Shown piece after piece: positions 49,575-59,491 of a DNA stretch of 64,000 nucleotides. This stretch comes from Erpetoichthys calabaricus. Taxonomy: Eukaryota; Chordata; Cladistia; Polypteriformes; Polypteridae. The notes under the pieces are model-generated. The model saw nothing but the letters and a program-made list of their open reading frames with translations. It did not search any database and was not told where the DNA came from. Location of the stretch: NCBI RefSeq assembly GCF_900747795.2, contig NC_041395.2, positions 33,764,597-33,828,596 of the forward strand, in the 5' to 3' direction. Made by a program: the position numbers and the translations under genes. Numbering within the stretch: position 1 is the stretch's first letter; every line of letters starts with the position of its first letter.

Positions 49575-49732
49575 TCTAATAATAATAATAATAATTCATT
49601 ACATTTATATAGCGCTTTTCTCAGTACTCAAAGTGCTATCCACACAGGGAGGAACTGGGAGTCAAACCCACAATCTTCCACAGTCTCCTTACTGCAAAGC
49701 AGCAGCACTACCACTGCGCCACCTGTGAATTT
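49575..49732 (-). mobile_element. tRNA-derived SINE with LINE-type (ATT)n tail
   Basis: On the minus strand: GGTGGCGCAGTGGTAGTGC (box A-like head), GGGTTTGACTCCC (box B-like), then CTCAGTACTGAGAAAAGCGC-type sequence, TATATAAATGTAATG and (ATT)n. The same last 50 bp end the element at 53.8 kb. Confidence 0.85.
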
Positions 49733-50599
49733 CTGCCTATGTCATTCTTCAGAGCAACTGACTGGTAGCAAGTTCCTTTTGTTTAGGCACAAAATCACTG
49801 CAAGAAAACATTTTTTACAAAACAGCAACTTATGCTAGATAAAAACCAAAAAACTCCTGGCGCAAAATAACTTACATTTATTTTAAAAAATCGAAAATGT
49901 CCAAAGTGCAAAATAGTCCCCTATAGAATCCCACAATTTTAAGCTAAATATCTCATAACAAAACACACATCCAGAGAGAAGAAGTACAAAATGCCAAATC
50001 TGTATTAATAAAATCGTAGTAGCCTGTTTTTATATTAGTGTGTCTGTTTGTCTGTCATGCAGAAATGGCTGAACCAATTTATAATGACATTTTTCATGTG
50101 TCTTGCTGTTTTTCCAACTTAAAATATAGGCTAAATGGTGTATCAACGGGATTATAATGAGAGGGGGCAGCTCAAAAAATCTTTCCAAAAAGAGCTGTTT
50201 CTTTCTTTAGTGTTAGTAGAAGCTAAGAGGCAACTCCAAGAAAATCTTATTGTTAGGCTTGAATTTTTGGCATTGATTCTTGACTGTGAGTATCGGTTTG
50301 CATCTCTAGTTCTGTTGATTGGTGTATTAACATTTTCATGGTATTTTAACCCTTGCCTCTATTTCTTGATTGCACCTTCCACCATCCTTCCAATTTAAAA
50401 TTTTAACACTTATCAATAATGTAAGAGTGCACATGTCATTTTTCTAGGAGTAGAGCTTTATATACAGTATAGGAATTTATCAAGACATGTCAGATGTCAA
50501 AAACTGAGAAGCCCTATTATCTTGGTCTTTTTGCCTAGATTGGAGAAGTTTGTCTTGAGCATATTTGTGCTAGATAAAATTTGATATTAGTAACTGTAA

Positions 50600-50914
50600 G
50601 GTATTAAATGTAAAAATTGTAGGTTTGAATACACAATGGAAGGTCGAAAAGTTGAATGTACACCTTATGAGAACGACTTAGGAGTCATAGTGGACTCATC
50701 ACTCTCTACATCAAGACAAGAACAGAGGTGATCAAGAAGGCTAATAGGATATTAGGTTTTATATATCACAATGTGTGGAGTACAAGTTAAGGAAGGTCTT
50801 GCTGAAGTAGTATAGCATGCTCACATTTTAGTTTAGTTTAGTTTAGTTTAGTTTTGGTCTCCATATTACTAAATAGATGCTGATGCTGATTCCAGGACTA
50901 GGAGGTATGCACTA
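50600..50914 (+). mobile_element. CR1-type LINE, 5' piece of a split copy
   Basis: Frames carry the far C-terminal RT region: GRKVECTPYENDLGVIVDSS, KKANRILGFI-like and an FWSPYY stretch, typical of CR1 (ELTPYEKDLGVVVDSSL...VCLW). The homology breaks at 50,914 and resumes at 54,195. Confidence 0.8.
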
Positions 50915-51876
50915 CTAGCAAAATACCCACGCTTCGCAGCGGCGAAGTACTGCTTTAAAATTTTACATAATAAACTGAGTGGAAATGTACCAATAATTAT
51001 TTGTTAAGGATCTCTTTGTAAACCACATTGTCAGTTCACCCCTCCGGTTGTAATATGACCAAGCTGTGCGCCAAGCTTACTCTTGAGCATGCAACGTATA
51101 GTTGGCCATGTGAAAAGCAATCTTGCCTCAAATCAATGCCAACCTTTTTGTAGGGTCTGTCCCTGAGACTTATTAATTGTCATTGCGAAGCAGAGCCTTA
51201 CTGGAAATTGGAGACGTTTGAATTGAAATGGGAGATCAGAGGGTATATCGGGGATGCGAGGAATAAAACTCTTTCCCCTGAGCCACCGGCAGTAAAAATA
51301 GTTGCGTCAATTAGGTTCTTTTGCAAGCATGTGACCTGAAGTCTTGTGCCATTACAAAGTTTCGGTGGCTGTAAGTTTCTCAGTAACATTATTGGTGCCC
51401 CAACCTTCAAAATTAGATTATGCTCAGGAGTGCCTGGAGGATTCAGAGTGTGGACCGAGCTGCAGGCTATGGACATATATATTTATGTAAGTAGGATTCA
51501 GTTAGCGTTGGGAACCCACGTACCAAATTGCTTGAAGATGGGCCCATTAAGTAACAAAGACCATTGGAAAGTTCAATATGGCAGCCGACAGTGGTGTCAT
51601 ACCACCGAAATAAGTACATACATCGGTTTCGATTAGCGCAGGGAAGCCGCCTACCAAATTTCGTGAAGATGGGGCCATAAATAAGAAATTTTAACAGGGC
51701 GGACATTGTCGACCGTTATGACCGTTATGTGTAGAATTTCGAAATGAAACCTGCTTAACTTTTGTAAGTAAGCTGTAAGGAATGAGCCTGCCAAATTTCA
51801 GCCTTCTACCTACACGAGAAGTTGGAGAGTTAGTGATGAGTGAGTCAGTGAGGGCTTTGCCTTTTATTAGTATAGA
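50915..51876 (-). mobile_element. Helitron deletion derivative, 962 bp
   Basis: On the minus strand it starts TCTATACTAATAAAAGG after an A (51,877) and ends with a hairpin (CTTCGC/GCGAAG, 50,932-50,947), 13 nt before the terminal CTAG (50,915-50,918), followed by T. Those are the hallmarks of a Helitron inserted between A and T. It joins about 400 bp of 5' non-coding DNA to the end of the helicase gene. Confidence 0.85.
51000..51476 (-). pseudogene. Helitron PIF1-type helicase, C-terminal remnant
   Basis: The frame reads [40 protein letters not shown] and [14 protein letters not shown]. After a shift it continues with [20 protein letters not shown] and RVSLAHSLVIL. These are the last motifs of the Helitron Rep-helicase (the final superfamily 1 helicase motif LYVACSR included). 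The Rep domain and most of the helicase are missing. Confidence 0.88.
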
Positions 51877-51889
51877 TGTATATGTGTAT

Positions 51890-51898
51890 GTATATATA

Positions 51899-51957
<59 letters not shown>
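51890..51957. repeat. TG/TA microsatellite
   Basis: (TG)n then (TA)n, about 65 bp. Confidence 0.95.
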
Positions 51958-51961
<4 letters not shown>

Positions 51962-52140
51962 AAAATAGTTTACTGTAAAATAAATGCAAAGAGTACACGA
52001 CACGTGTTTCGCCCTCATTCTGGGCTCATCAGGTGTACACACTCCACTGCACTCCCTCTCGGGAATCGAACCTCGGACGTCAGCGGCGATGCCCCTAACG
52101 TTGCGCCACGGCGTGTGGTTCATTTATTTGACAGCATGTA
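51958..52140 (-). mobile_element. tRNA-derived SINE of a second family
   Basis: On the minus strand: CGTGGCGCAACGTTAGGGG (box A), GAGGTTCGATTCCCGAG (a perfect box B type), then CACCTGATGAGCCCAGAATG, GGCGAAACACGTGTCG and a TTATTTTACAG tail. The body differs from the main SINE family. Confidence 0.75.
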
Positions 52141-52213
52141 GATCGGGGTAATTACATTCACGGCATTCGAAGTCTGTGTCACAATCTGATTATATGGGTG
52201 GTTACCTACCAGG

Positions 52214-52308
52214 TTGTGTATGTGTATATATATGTATATATATATGTGTGTATATATATATATGTGTATGTATATATATATGTGTGTATATATATATGTG
52301 TGTGTGTA

Positions 52309-52386
<78 letters not shown>
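52214..52386. repeat. TA/TG microsatellite, long
   Basis: About 170 bp of TA and TGTA repeats. Long frames in it are artefacts. Confidence 0.95.
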
Positions 52387-52387
<1 letters not shown>

Positions 52388-52445
52388 TTTTGGCAGCCAA
52401 GTGCTTTTTTTCCAACCTAGAAGACCTCTCTTGAGATCCGTTTAA

Positions 52446-53100
52446 TCACCTCGTTGATTGCATGTCTTCCAAGGTAGTTTCAATACCCATTTCCTGCACC
52501 GAGTCATCTCCCCTTTTATGAGTGACTGTGTTAGTGGCTGTCATTCGGCTACTTTTGACAGGGAATGGAAGCAATTGTCGAGTAACAAAAATTATTTGTA
52601 AGTGATTTCGCATTGAAGAAATAGTAATAACTTGATCACTTTGGTCAATACCTAAAGAAATACACACAGCAAATGCAATTGAGAATACACCAGAATCTGT
52701 ATGATTTAATTGTTGCTGTGCATCTTCATAAACTATGGGAGGTTTGTAAGGAAACAAAGCATGAAGGAAACGCAGCTGCTCTTCAGTGAAGTTGAATTCT
52801 TTATCAGCGTTTAAACTGCCATAGACATGAATTACAGCACCGTCATAATAGGTACATACCCAGTGAGTTACTCATTCAGTAGCTGCAGAAGGTAATATTT
52901 GAATATGTTTTGCATTTTGTGGAATGGGCATTATAGGTATGTCAGGAGTCCACATTAGCAAAACCTCTTGAGGTTGGAAAATTGTATGCGCAGCTAAAAT
53001 TTCGTTGAATTTGCTCATGTGATCTGTTGATAAATAATCATTATTTACCAACTTATTCATTGCAAAATCCAACAGTGGTAAGATCACTTCTTCCATAACA
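52446..53100 (-). pseudogene. Ulp1/C48-like cysteine protease frame carried in Helitron DNA
   Basis: Two minus-strand frames are collinear. The first begins MEEVILPLLDFAMNKLVNN and ends near IQILPSAATE at a stop. It continues as VTHWVCTYYDGAVIHVYGSL, LHALFPYKPPIVYEDAQQQL and NHTDSGVFSIAFAVCISLG. The HW, the YGSLN (family YDSLN), the Gln-rich step and the DxGxFxIAFA block are laid out as in Ulp1-like proteases. Where the family has the nucleophile Cys (DCGVFAIAFA) this copy has Ser, so it is probably inactive even without the stop. Similar domains occur as extra genes in transposons. Host origin or transposon gene cannot be told apart here. Confidence 0.65.
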
Positions 53101-53214
53101 CTAAACACAAACACTAAGTAGACACTAACACTAAAAAACAGCAACACCACTGGGAAGAACACTAAATGAGATAAAGTAAAAGTCTACTAAACTTCTTTAT
53201 TATAACTGCTTTAT

Positions 53215-53875
53215 TATAGCAGGTGAGGGGACGCTGGCGCATGCTTGTTGTTGCCGCTCCTCCCTGTTAACAACACTTTTCGCAAAATTTACCTTAATTC
53301 TGCACTTTCTTACACTTGTTTTATTTCCTTTATTGTACGTATAGTTCGTGGATACAGCTGACTTGAATTGCATGGATTTGGCTTAATATTTACAGATTTT
53401 ATGGACTCCACTTTACTGGGAACAGCTGAGTCTGTGGATCACGGGATGAGACCTACGAGCATTTCTTTGTACCTGGCAATCTAGCACCTCGGGATGATCT
53501 GTCTCCGTGATTATATTCGCTATGCTGATCTGCTCCCGTTTCATCTTATAGTACCCCACGACCGGGAACTGATCTGATGTTCATACTAACCTGGCTTATG
53601 GCTCCGGGGCGATCATGCCTGAAATTACTAAGCGTTACTGTTTATGGCTGTGTATTGGAACATCCAAATCCTGCTTCCTCCTCCTGCTGTGTTTTCTGCT
53701 GCTTGCTATCGCCGCTCACCTACGCTACCACACCCGCCTGTCCTACCGGCTCCGTTGTGCTGTGCTGCTTCTACACTGCTATCAGCTAAGTATCACTCAC
53801 TATTTTAGCGCTTTGAGTACTGAGAAAAGCGCTATATAAATGTAATGAATTATTATTATTTATTATTAAACACTA
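53215..53875 (+). mobile_element. Retroelement with L2-like (ATT)n tail
   Basis: A GC-richer block ends TTTAGCGCTTTGAGTACTGAG, AAAAGCGCTATATAAATG, TAATGAATTATTATT. The same 3' end as the SINE at 49.6 kb marks it as a LINE or LINE-dependent element. The short frames inside have no RT motif. Confidence 0.6.
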
Positions 53876-54194
53876 AAGTACAAAAACGAAGTAGAAAGTA
53901 ACACTAAACCGCAACACCGCCGGGAACACCGGCACACCGCGTCTACTAAACACTAAGAAACACTAAGTAGAAACACTAAAGGAAAAAATACTATTCAGTA
54001 AGTACAGCATCTACTAAACATTAAATCAGTAAAGGAGAAAGGACTAAACACTAAGGGAAAAGAACGACAGCTCAGAGCGAAATGAAGTGAATGAAATGAG
54101 GTGAATTGGAAGGGAGATGATCACGTGACTTCCATCCCTCCACAAACACACAAACACAGTCTCTCGGATCCCAACTCTCCTTTAAATATATAGA

Positions 54195-54560
54195 TTAGCA
54201 GAGATTAAAGGAGTTTAAACAAATGGAGGTTTCAGTTTAAACAAATGGAGATTGAGAGGTGACATGATCAAAGTGTTTCAGATTAAGAAGGCAATTAATA
54301 CAATGGACCCCAGCTATCACTTTAAAATATATTGCTGAAGAAGAACACAGGGACAATGTTAGAAACTTGTTAAGGGCAGATTTCATTAAAATGCTGTTCT
54401 TCACACAAAGAACCATAGCACATGAAATAAATTGCTAAGTAGTGTGGTAGAGAGTATGACTTTATTGACTTTAAAATCTTGACTTGGTGTTATTTTGGAG
54501 GATCTAGGTGAATAGGAAGGACAAGCAAAGAAGACAAAACCAAAAGAACAGAAAAGAAAA
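54195..54560 (+). mobile_element. CR1-type LINE, 3' piece of the split copy
   Basis: Starts TTAGCAGAGATTAAAGGAG, then GAGAGGTGACATGATCAAAG, CAATGGACCCCAGCTATCAC and AGTGTGGTAGAGAGTATGAC, the usual end of the ORF and 3' UTR of this CR1 family. It completes the piece ending at 50,914. Confidence 0.8.
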
Positions 54561-54639
54561 CACTTTTTGGCATTTGTCCCATTCTGTGGGAAAACTAAGA
54601 AAATTAGTAACAAGGTGGGCTGGGTAGTTTAGTCATTTC

Positions 54640-55350
54640 TAGTGTCCAGCAGGTCACTCAAGCGAGTTCCTTCCAGAACACATGGGGTTTTTTGGTGGCT
54701 GGACCAGAAGAGGGAGGGTCAAATGCCCTCATTTTTCCACACAGTGGAGAAAAAAAGAGATGACAATGTTAGCAGTGGTGCCCCCTCTCCTCTCAGTTGG
54801 TTATAATTCTTGCTATTGTGATGGGCAGAAACATTAGGCAAAATCAACATTTGAGAACATTCCTTGCAGCCTTTCTCCCTCAAAAAGTGAAGCCTAGGGT
54901 TTTCAGAATCTGAGCTTGGTTGAGATTTGTCACTTCCTGCCAACTGATACTGACATGAGGGGACAGGACTAACTGCAAACAACAGAAGAGGGTAGAGACA
55001 CAGTCTAGACAGCATCTGACACTATGTAATCAGGCCCAGGGTGTCAACAGAGATTTTGTTTTGTGTCTCTTTACATTTCTACTTTGCAGTCTCACCTTTT
55101 TACGTATCCTCCTTTAGAATGCTTTTAGAAAAAATGTAATATGCTTTTAATCTTCTGTAATATCATTCTGGATTGGGAAGTTTCACCCTAATATAAAGGA
55201 AGTAGGAAGTCTCATTTAAAGTTAAATCCCCCTCACTACTTTTGCTTTTTCCTGAAATGGTGAACCATTATGGAAGAAGAACCAAACACCACTCCAACCA
55301 GTTGTTGCAAGCAAAGTCACAGTATAGCTCAGTGGATAATACAATGTGTA
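54640..55350. other. Intergenic, no gene seen
   Basis: No motif, repeat or signal that I can support. Confidence 0.4.
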
Positions 55351-55365
55351 GTATATAATATTCAT

Positions 55366-55498
55366 CCATCCATCCATCCATTATCCAACCCACTACATCC
55401 TAACTACAGCGTCACAGGGGTCTGCTGGAGCCAATCTCAGCCAACACAGGGTGCAAGGCAGGAAAGAAACCCTGGGCAGGGCGCCAGCCCACCGCAGT
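55366..55498 (-). mobile_element. SINE, 3' part only, with target duplication
   Basis: (ATCC)n, CCAACCCACTACATCC, AGCCAACACAGGGTGC, ending CCAGCCCACCGCAG. It is flanked by TATAATATTCAT on both sides (about 55,354-55,365 and 55,499-55,510), so the 5' truncation happened at insertion. Confidence 0.85.
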
Positions 55499-56054
55499 AT
55501 AATATTCATTCTGTTGATAAAAAACTCACAAAGGGATTAGAACATTAATTTATAGTATAAGAAATAAATGCCTCAAAAACAAATTCTACAAGGTGGGGAG
55601 ACAAATAACAAAAGGTGGACTGGCATAAAGCCACTTTATGTCCCCAAGCCAAATAAGTAGTTTGTGACACCTATCATGCTGTCTTTCAACATCACTTGCC
55701 CATACTGCCCACAATGAACAAAGTTTCCAATGTGCACACATTTGATATGCCCCATTAAAAATCACAGTCCTGGTTAGAGACGTTAGAGATCCTTTCTATT
55801 TTGATCTCCATCTAACAAGCCGCCCACTTCCTTATTATACTATAATTCTTAAAATACTCTTTTTTTGGAACAGATAAACTTGCAAGCTTTATTAGTTTTT
55901 TGTCCTATATTTCACCATACTTTAGAATTCATATTTGACATTACTTTTATTTTAAGCATGTACTGATTTTATAAGACATGTCTCAAACATGCTGTAATTG
56001 TATGTCTTTCATATTGAGCCCCCCCATCCATCAAAAGCAGAACTAGAAATGTGC

Positions 56055-56092
56055 TGTTTTTGTATTACAGGGAAGTGGTTTCCATCACAGTG
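56055..56092 (-). promoter_or_regulatory. IGHV-6 recombination signal (22-bp spacer)
   Basis: Heptamer CACTGTG (56,086-56,092, one base off CACAGTG but with the essential CAC), a 22-bp spacer, nonamer ACAAAAACA (56,055-56,063), minus strand. Confidence 0.88.
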
Positions 56093-56527
56093 ACTTGCTG
56101 TGTGCAGTAATACACTGCAGAATCTTCTGTCTGAAGATTGTCCATTTGTAGAAAAAATGTACTGCTGGAAACATCCATTGAAGCAATAAAACGTCCCTTA
56201 ATAATGGAGGAATAACTGTTCGAGCTACTTTCTTTATGATAGCTGGCCAGCCATTCCAGTCCTTTACCAGGAGGCTGTCGCATCCAAGCTTTCCAATTGT
56301 CTTGGATTACAAACCCAGAAATCTTGCAGGAGACCTTGATGCTTTGCCCTGTTTGAGCAAATACAGATTTGGTTTGGGTCATGGTAATGCTGCTCTGGCC
56401 ATCTGTAAAATAAAAATAAGACATTAGTACATTTAAAAGAAACTAATTAAAATTATTAATGTTGATGAAAGCCTTATTTACCTGAAATAATAAAAATCAT
56501 ATACAATAAAGCTAGTGAAAAGTTCAT
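56093..56527 (-). CDS. IGHV: Immunoglobulin heavy variable segment IGHV-6 (family B)
   Basis: Leader exon 56,482-56,527 encodes MNFSLALLYMIFIIS with a GTAAAT donor. The V exon 56,093-56,402 follows a TTATTTTACAG acceptor and the joined codon gives Asp. Mature V begins GQSSITMTQTKSVFAQ. FR1 Cys is in KVSCKISG, FR2 reads [18 protein letters not shown]2 SYHKESSSNS, FR3 GRFIASMDVSSSTFFLQM, ending SAVYYCTQQV. No stop or shift within the V. It differs from IGHV-3 in having Phe in GRF, as in most VH, and in ending CTQQ instead of CARG; the Arg at that place normally forms a salt bridge at the base of CDR3. Confidence 0.93.
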
Positions 56528-56616
56528 TGTGAGAAGCTACCTAATTAGCTGACTTGGAAAAGACTGGTTCAATAAACTACAGCACACTGACTGGTGTTTT
56601 AACAACAATCAAAAGC

Positions 56617-56624
56617 TTTTGCAT
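56617..56624 (-). promoter_or_regulatory. IGHV-6 octamer-like element
   Basis: ATGCAAAA on the minus strand, about 90 bp upstream of the ATG, the family B variant. Confidence 0.75.
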
Positions 56625-56699
56625 CATACAAATTAACAAACTGATTTCACATTTAAGCTTTCACACTGTGGTGTTATGTCAATGCTTTTGATTTATGAT

Positions 56700-57700
56700 G
56701 TAGTTTAGAAACAAATATATGTTTTTAGAGGTTTACCAAATATGTTTTTTGTGATTGATTCTGATAAATTTTGATTTTTCCCTCAGATTTCAAGGTGGCA
56801 TTCTGTCTGCCAGTTTTATGTTGGTAATTCAGATAAATTAGTCAGTGCTAAAGTTTACATTTTCAAATGGTTAAAACACTGAGAGCTACAGTATAACCAC
56901 TCCTAAAGTAACACATCTTAAAAGGAAATTCTCCTTTTATCCATCCATTTTCTGGCCTCATGTCACTCTACTCTTGAACTTGCTTAACTCAATTTGATGC
57001 CAAAGCTGATTCTGGCAACACTGAGCACAAAGATGAGACTTTTGCAAAATACCTATGTCAAGCTGGTGTTGGATGTATCATTCACTACATTCTGTTCACT
57101 TTACCGAACAGTGTCATCAGTTGAGGGTATGACAGGAGTCAAGAGAAAATGTTGGGGAGGCAACCGGGCGACCACGTTTACTTAAACAATAAATGGACAG
57201 TATGTAGCAAGTGCATGATGGCGTGATAAAGTAACAAAAGCAAAAATGACCTGTTGGCTGGGGTAGTGCGGGTATCCGTTTGCCTAATTTTTGAGCTATA
57301 AACTCCAGTTTTATAAATTATATTGGTGCCAATGGCTTGTAGGTTTAGAATGAATCATCAATGTGTAGCAATATCAAAGCCTTTTAAATATTATTTACAA
57401 TATTTTGTTCCATACTCTTCTTTTGTCTACTGTTCCAGCGTCCTATTCATAAAACTCTAACATCTTGGTTTGGCAGGATATCCCTATACATATGCTGGCT
57501 GTTACTTAGAATATTTTTCAAAGAAATTGTCTTCGAATTAATTTTTTTTTCTTTCTATAATTTTCTCAGACTTCTATAGGATAGAAGAAAGGTTTACCAC
57601 TCTAAATATGGAGATCTCTTTATTCTCACATTTAGACTGGAGTCATATTTGCAAACTCAGTAGTCATGAGGTATTTGTTCAATTTGAAGTGCTTATTGGA
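56700..57700. other. Intergenic, no gene seen
   Basis: A short frame at 56,994-57,185 has no recognisable motif. No signals that I can support. Confidence 0.4.
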
Positions 57701-57713
57701 ATATATATACTGT

Positions 57714-57714
57714 G

Positions 57715-57789
<75 letters not shown>

Positions 57790-57796
57790 TATAGTA
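57714..57796. repeat. (TA)n microsatellite
   Basis: About 70 bp of pure TA. Short CTGTGTAT/ATACACAG ends make it a near-perfect palindrome. Confidence 0.95.
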
Positions 57797-57804
57797 TATA
57801 TATC

Positions 57805-57936
57805 TGCGGTGAGTTGGCACCCTGCCCGGGATTGGTTCCTGCCTTGTGCCCTGTGTTGGCTGGGATTGGCTCCAGCAGACCCCCGTGACCCTGTGTTCGG
57901 ATTCAGCGGGTTGGATAATGGATGGATGGATGGATG
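57805..57936 (+). mobile_element. SINE, 3' part only
   Basis: TGCGGTGAGTTGGCACCC through CAGCGGGTTGGATAATGG and (ATGG)n. It is little diverged, sits between TA repeats, and is 5'-truncated. Confidence 0.85.
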
Positions 57937-57956
57937 TATATATATATATATATATA

Positions 57957-58900
57957 CAGTAGAGTCTCGCTTATCCGACATAAACAGGCCGGCAGAACGT
58001 CAAATAAGCAAAAATGTCGGATAATGGGAGGTGTTAAGAAAAAGCCTATTAAACGTCAAACTGTGTTATAATTTTACACATTACGAGCCTAATACAGTGG
58101 AACCTCAGTTCATGAACATCTCTGAACATGTACAAATCGGGTTATGACCATAAAGTTCGCCAAACTTTTGCCTCTGTGCATGACCACACACTCGGTATAG
58201 GAACAAGCCAGTTTCCCTGTCGGTTTGTGCGCGCCAATGATTTCCACACGTGTTCACTCTCTCCCTGTGCATTCCCTGTGCAGCGTTAGAGAGAGAGTGC
58301 GAGAGAGAGACACAGACAGACACATGCACACACACAAGAGAAAGAGAGACACACACGCGAGAGAAAGAGAGACACACGCACACGCGTGAGAGAGACACAC
58401 GCACACACACACGCGACAGAGACACACACATGAGAGAGACGCACGCACACACACACGTGCGCCCGACAGAGAGACGCACACACACACACATGCGCGCGAG
58501 AGATAGACGCACGCATGCATGCACGCACACACACACGTGAGAGAGATGCACGCACGCGCACACACACACACACACACACACACGCACGCATGCGCGAGAG
58601 AGACGCATGCATGCACACACACACGCGCACGAAAAAGACGCACACACACGCGTGCGCAGGAGAGACACGCACGCCAGAGAGGGCCAGCCACATAATCCAC
58701 TGTAATTATGTTTTACAACAAAACAACAGAAAAATTTAACTGAAAAAATGAACTTAGCAAGAAAAAATAGACTACGCTCACGCTTGCAGTTCTTGTTGCC
58801 GATTGATGCGATTTTTTAAAAAATTTTTTTTTTTTGCGGTGGGACGTCGGATAATACAGAATGTTGGATAAGCGAAGGTTGGATAACCGAGACTCTACTG
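57957..58900. mobile_element. pogo/Tigger-type MITE, 944 bp
   Basis: Ends CAGTAGAGTCTCGCTTATCC and, inverted, CAGTAGAGTCTCGGTTATCC (19 of 20 identical), flanked by TA. No transposase inside. It holds a second pogo-like start (CAGTGGAACCTCAGTTC, about 58,095) and a long CA/GA-rich tract. Its terminal repeat differs from the 27.4-kb element, so it is a separate subfamily. Confidence 0.85.
58288..58675. repeat. Imperfect (GAGA)/(CACA) tract
   Basis: About 390 bp of alternating GAGAGA and CACACA/CGCACA blocks lie inside the MITE. Strong strand bias gives long spurious frames rich in Cys/Val or Thr/His. Confidence 0.9.
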
Positions 58901-58921
58901 TATATATATATATATATATAT

Positions 58922-59479
58922 TGTCGCAGGTAGCTGGAGGGGCGACCTGGCTGGGACGTCACAGAGGACCGGAAGAGGGCTTGCGTCTTCCCCAGACCAC
59001 GTGGAGGTGACTGCCCTGGTACCTATGGGGACCACGGGTACAGAGCTTTGAAGCTGAACCCTGTAGGGGCCCGTGGTCACTGCCAGGGGGCACCCCAATG
59101 TCTTTGGAGCCCTGGACCTCAGCACTTCCGCCACACCCGGAAGTGCTGGGGGGAAGAGAAGCGGGGACAGCCGGAGTGCTTCCGGGTGCACAGCCGGCAC
59201 TTCTGCCACACTGGGGAATGCTGGTGGAAAATTGTCGGGAGGCACCTGGAGCACATCCGGGTGATTATAAAGGGGCTGCCTCCCTCCGTTCGTTGGCTTG
59301 AGTCGGGAGTGGAGAAGGACGGAGCACGGGAGGAGAGGCAAGGAGGCGGCCTGGAGAATAAGGCATTGGACTGTTGGCCTGGACTTTGGGGGTTTGTGGT
59401 GCACTGTAAATATGTATAATAAACGTTTTGTGGGTGACTTGAACGTGTCCGCCTGTCTATGTCTGGGCCGGCTACCGCA
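58922..59479 (+). mobile_element. Solo LTR, 558 bp
   Basis: Begins TGTCGCAGGTAGC and ends GGCTACCGCA, flanked by ATAT on both sides. Plus-strand promoter-like (GATTATAAAGGGG, 59,262) and polyadenylation-like (AATAAACG, 59,418) signals fit an LTR. It contains two spaced copies of a CTTC(T/C)GCCACAC motif. It is a fossil without internal region. Confidence 0.85.
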
Positions 59480-59491
59480 ATATATATATAT

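Larger units (their letters stand above)
50915..54194 (-). mobile_element. Composite Helitron insertion in CR1, 3.28 kb
   Basis: The CR1 text is continuous if 50,915-54,194 is removed (…TATGCACTA | TTAGCAGAGATTAAAGG…). The outer 5' end on the minus strand reads TCTATATATTTAAAGGAGAG after an A, again Helitron-like. So one insertion, or two in tandem, fills the whole interval. Inside are the 962-bp derivative, TA-rich microsatellites, a tRNA-type SINE, a Ulp1-like frame and another retroelement. Confidence 0.75.

Noticed and set aside
51958-52140. A functional tRNA gene
   Set aside because: The A and B boxes are good, but the sequence does not fold to a full cloverleaf by eye and continues into a SINE body.
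51782-52445. YIYIYI-rich frames
   Set aside because: TA/TG microsatellite translation.
57608-58024. 138-residue frame
   Set aside because: It joins a TA microsatellite, a truncated SINE and the start of a MITE. Not a gene.
58105-58700. Long Cys/Val/Ser-rich frames of up to 187 residues
   Set aside because: They are translations of the CA/GA-rich tract in the pogo MITE. Low complexity and no conserved motif.
59048-59419. 123-residue frame
   Set aside because: Lies wholly inside the solo LTR.
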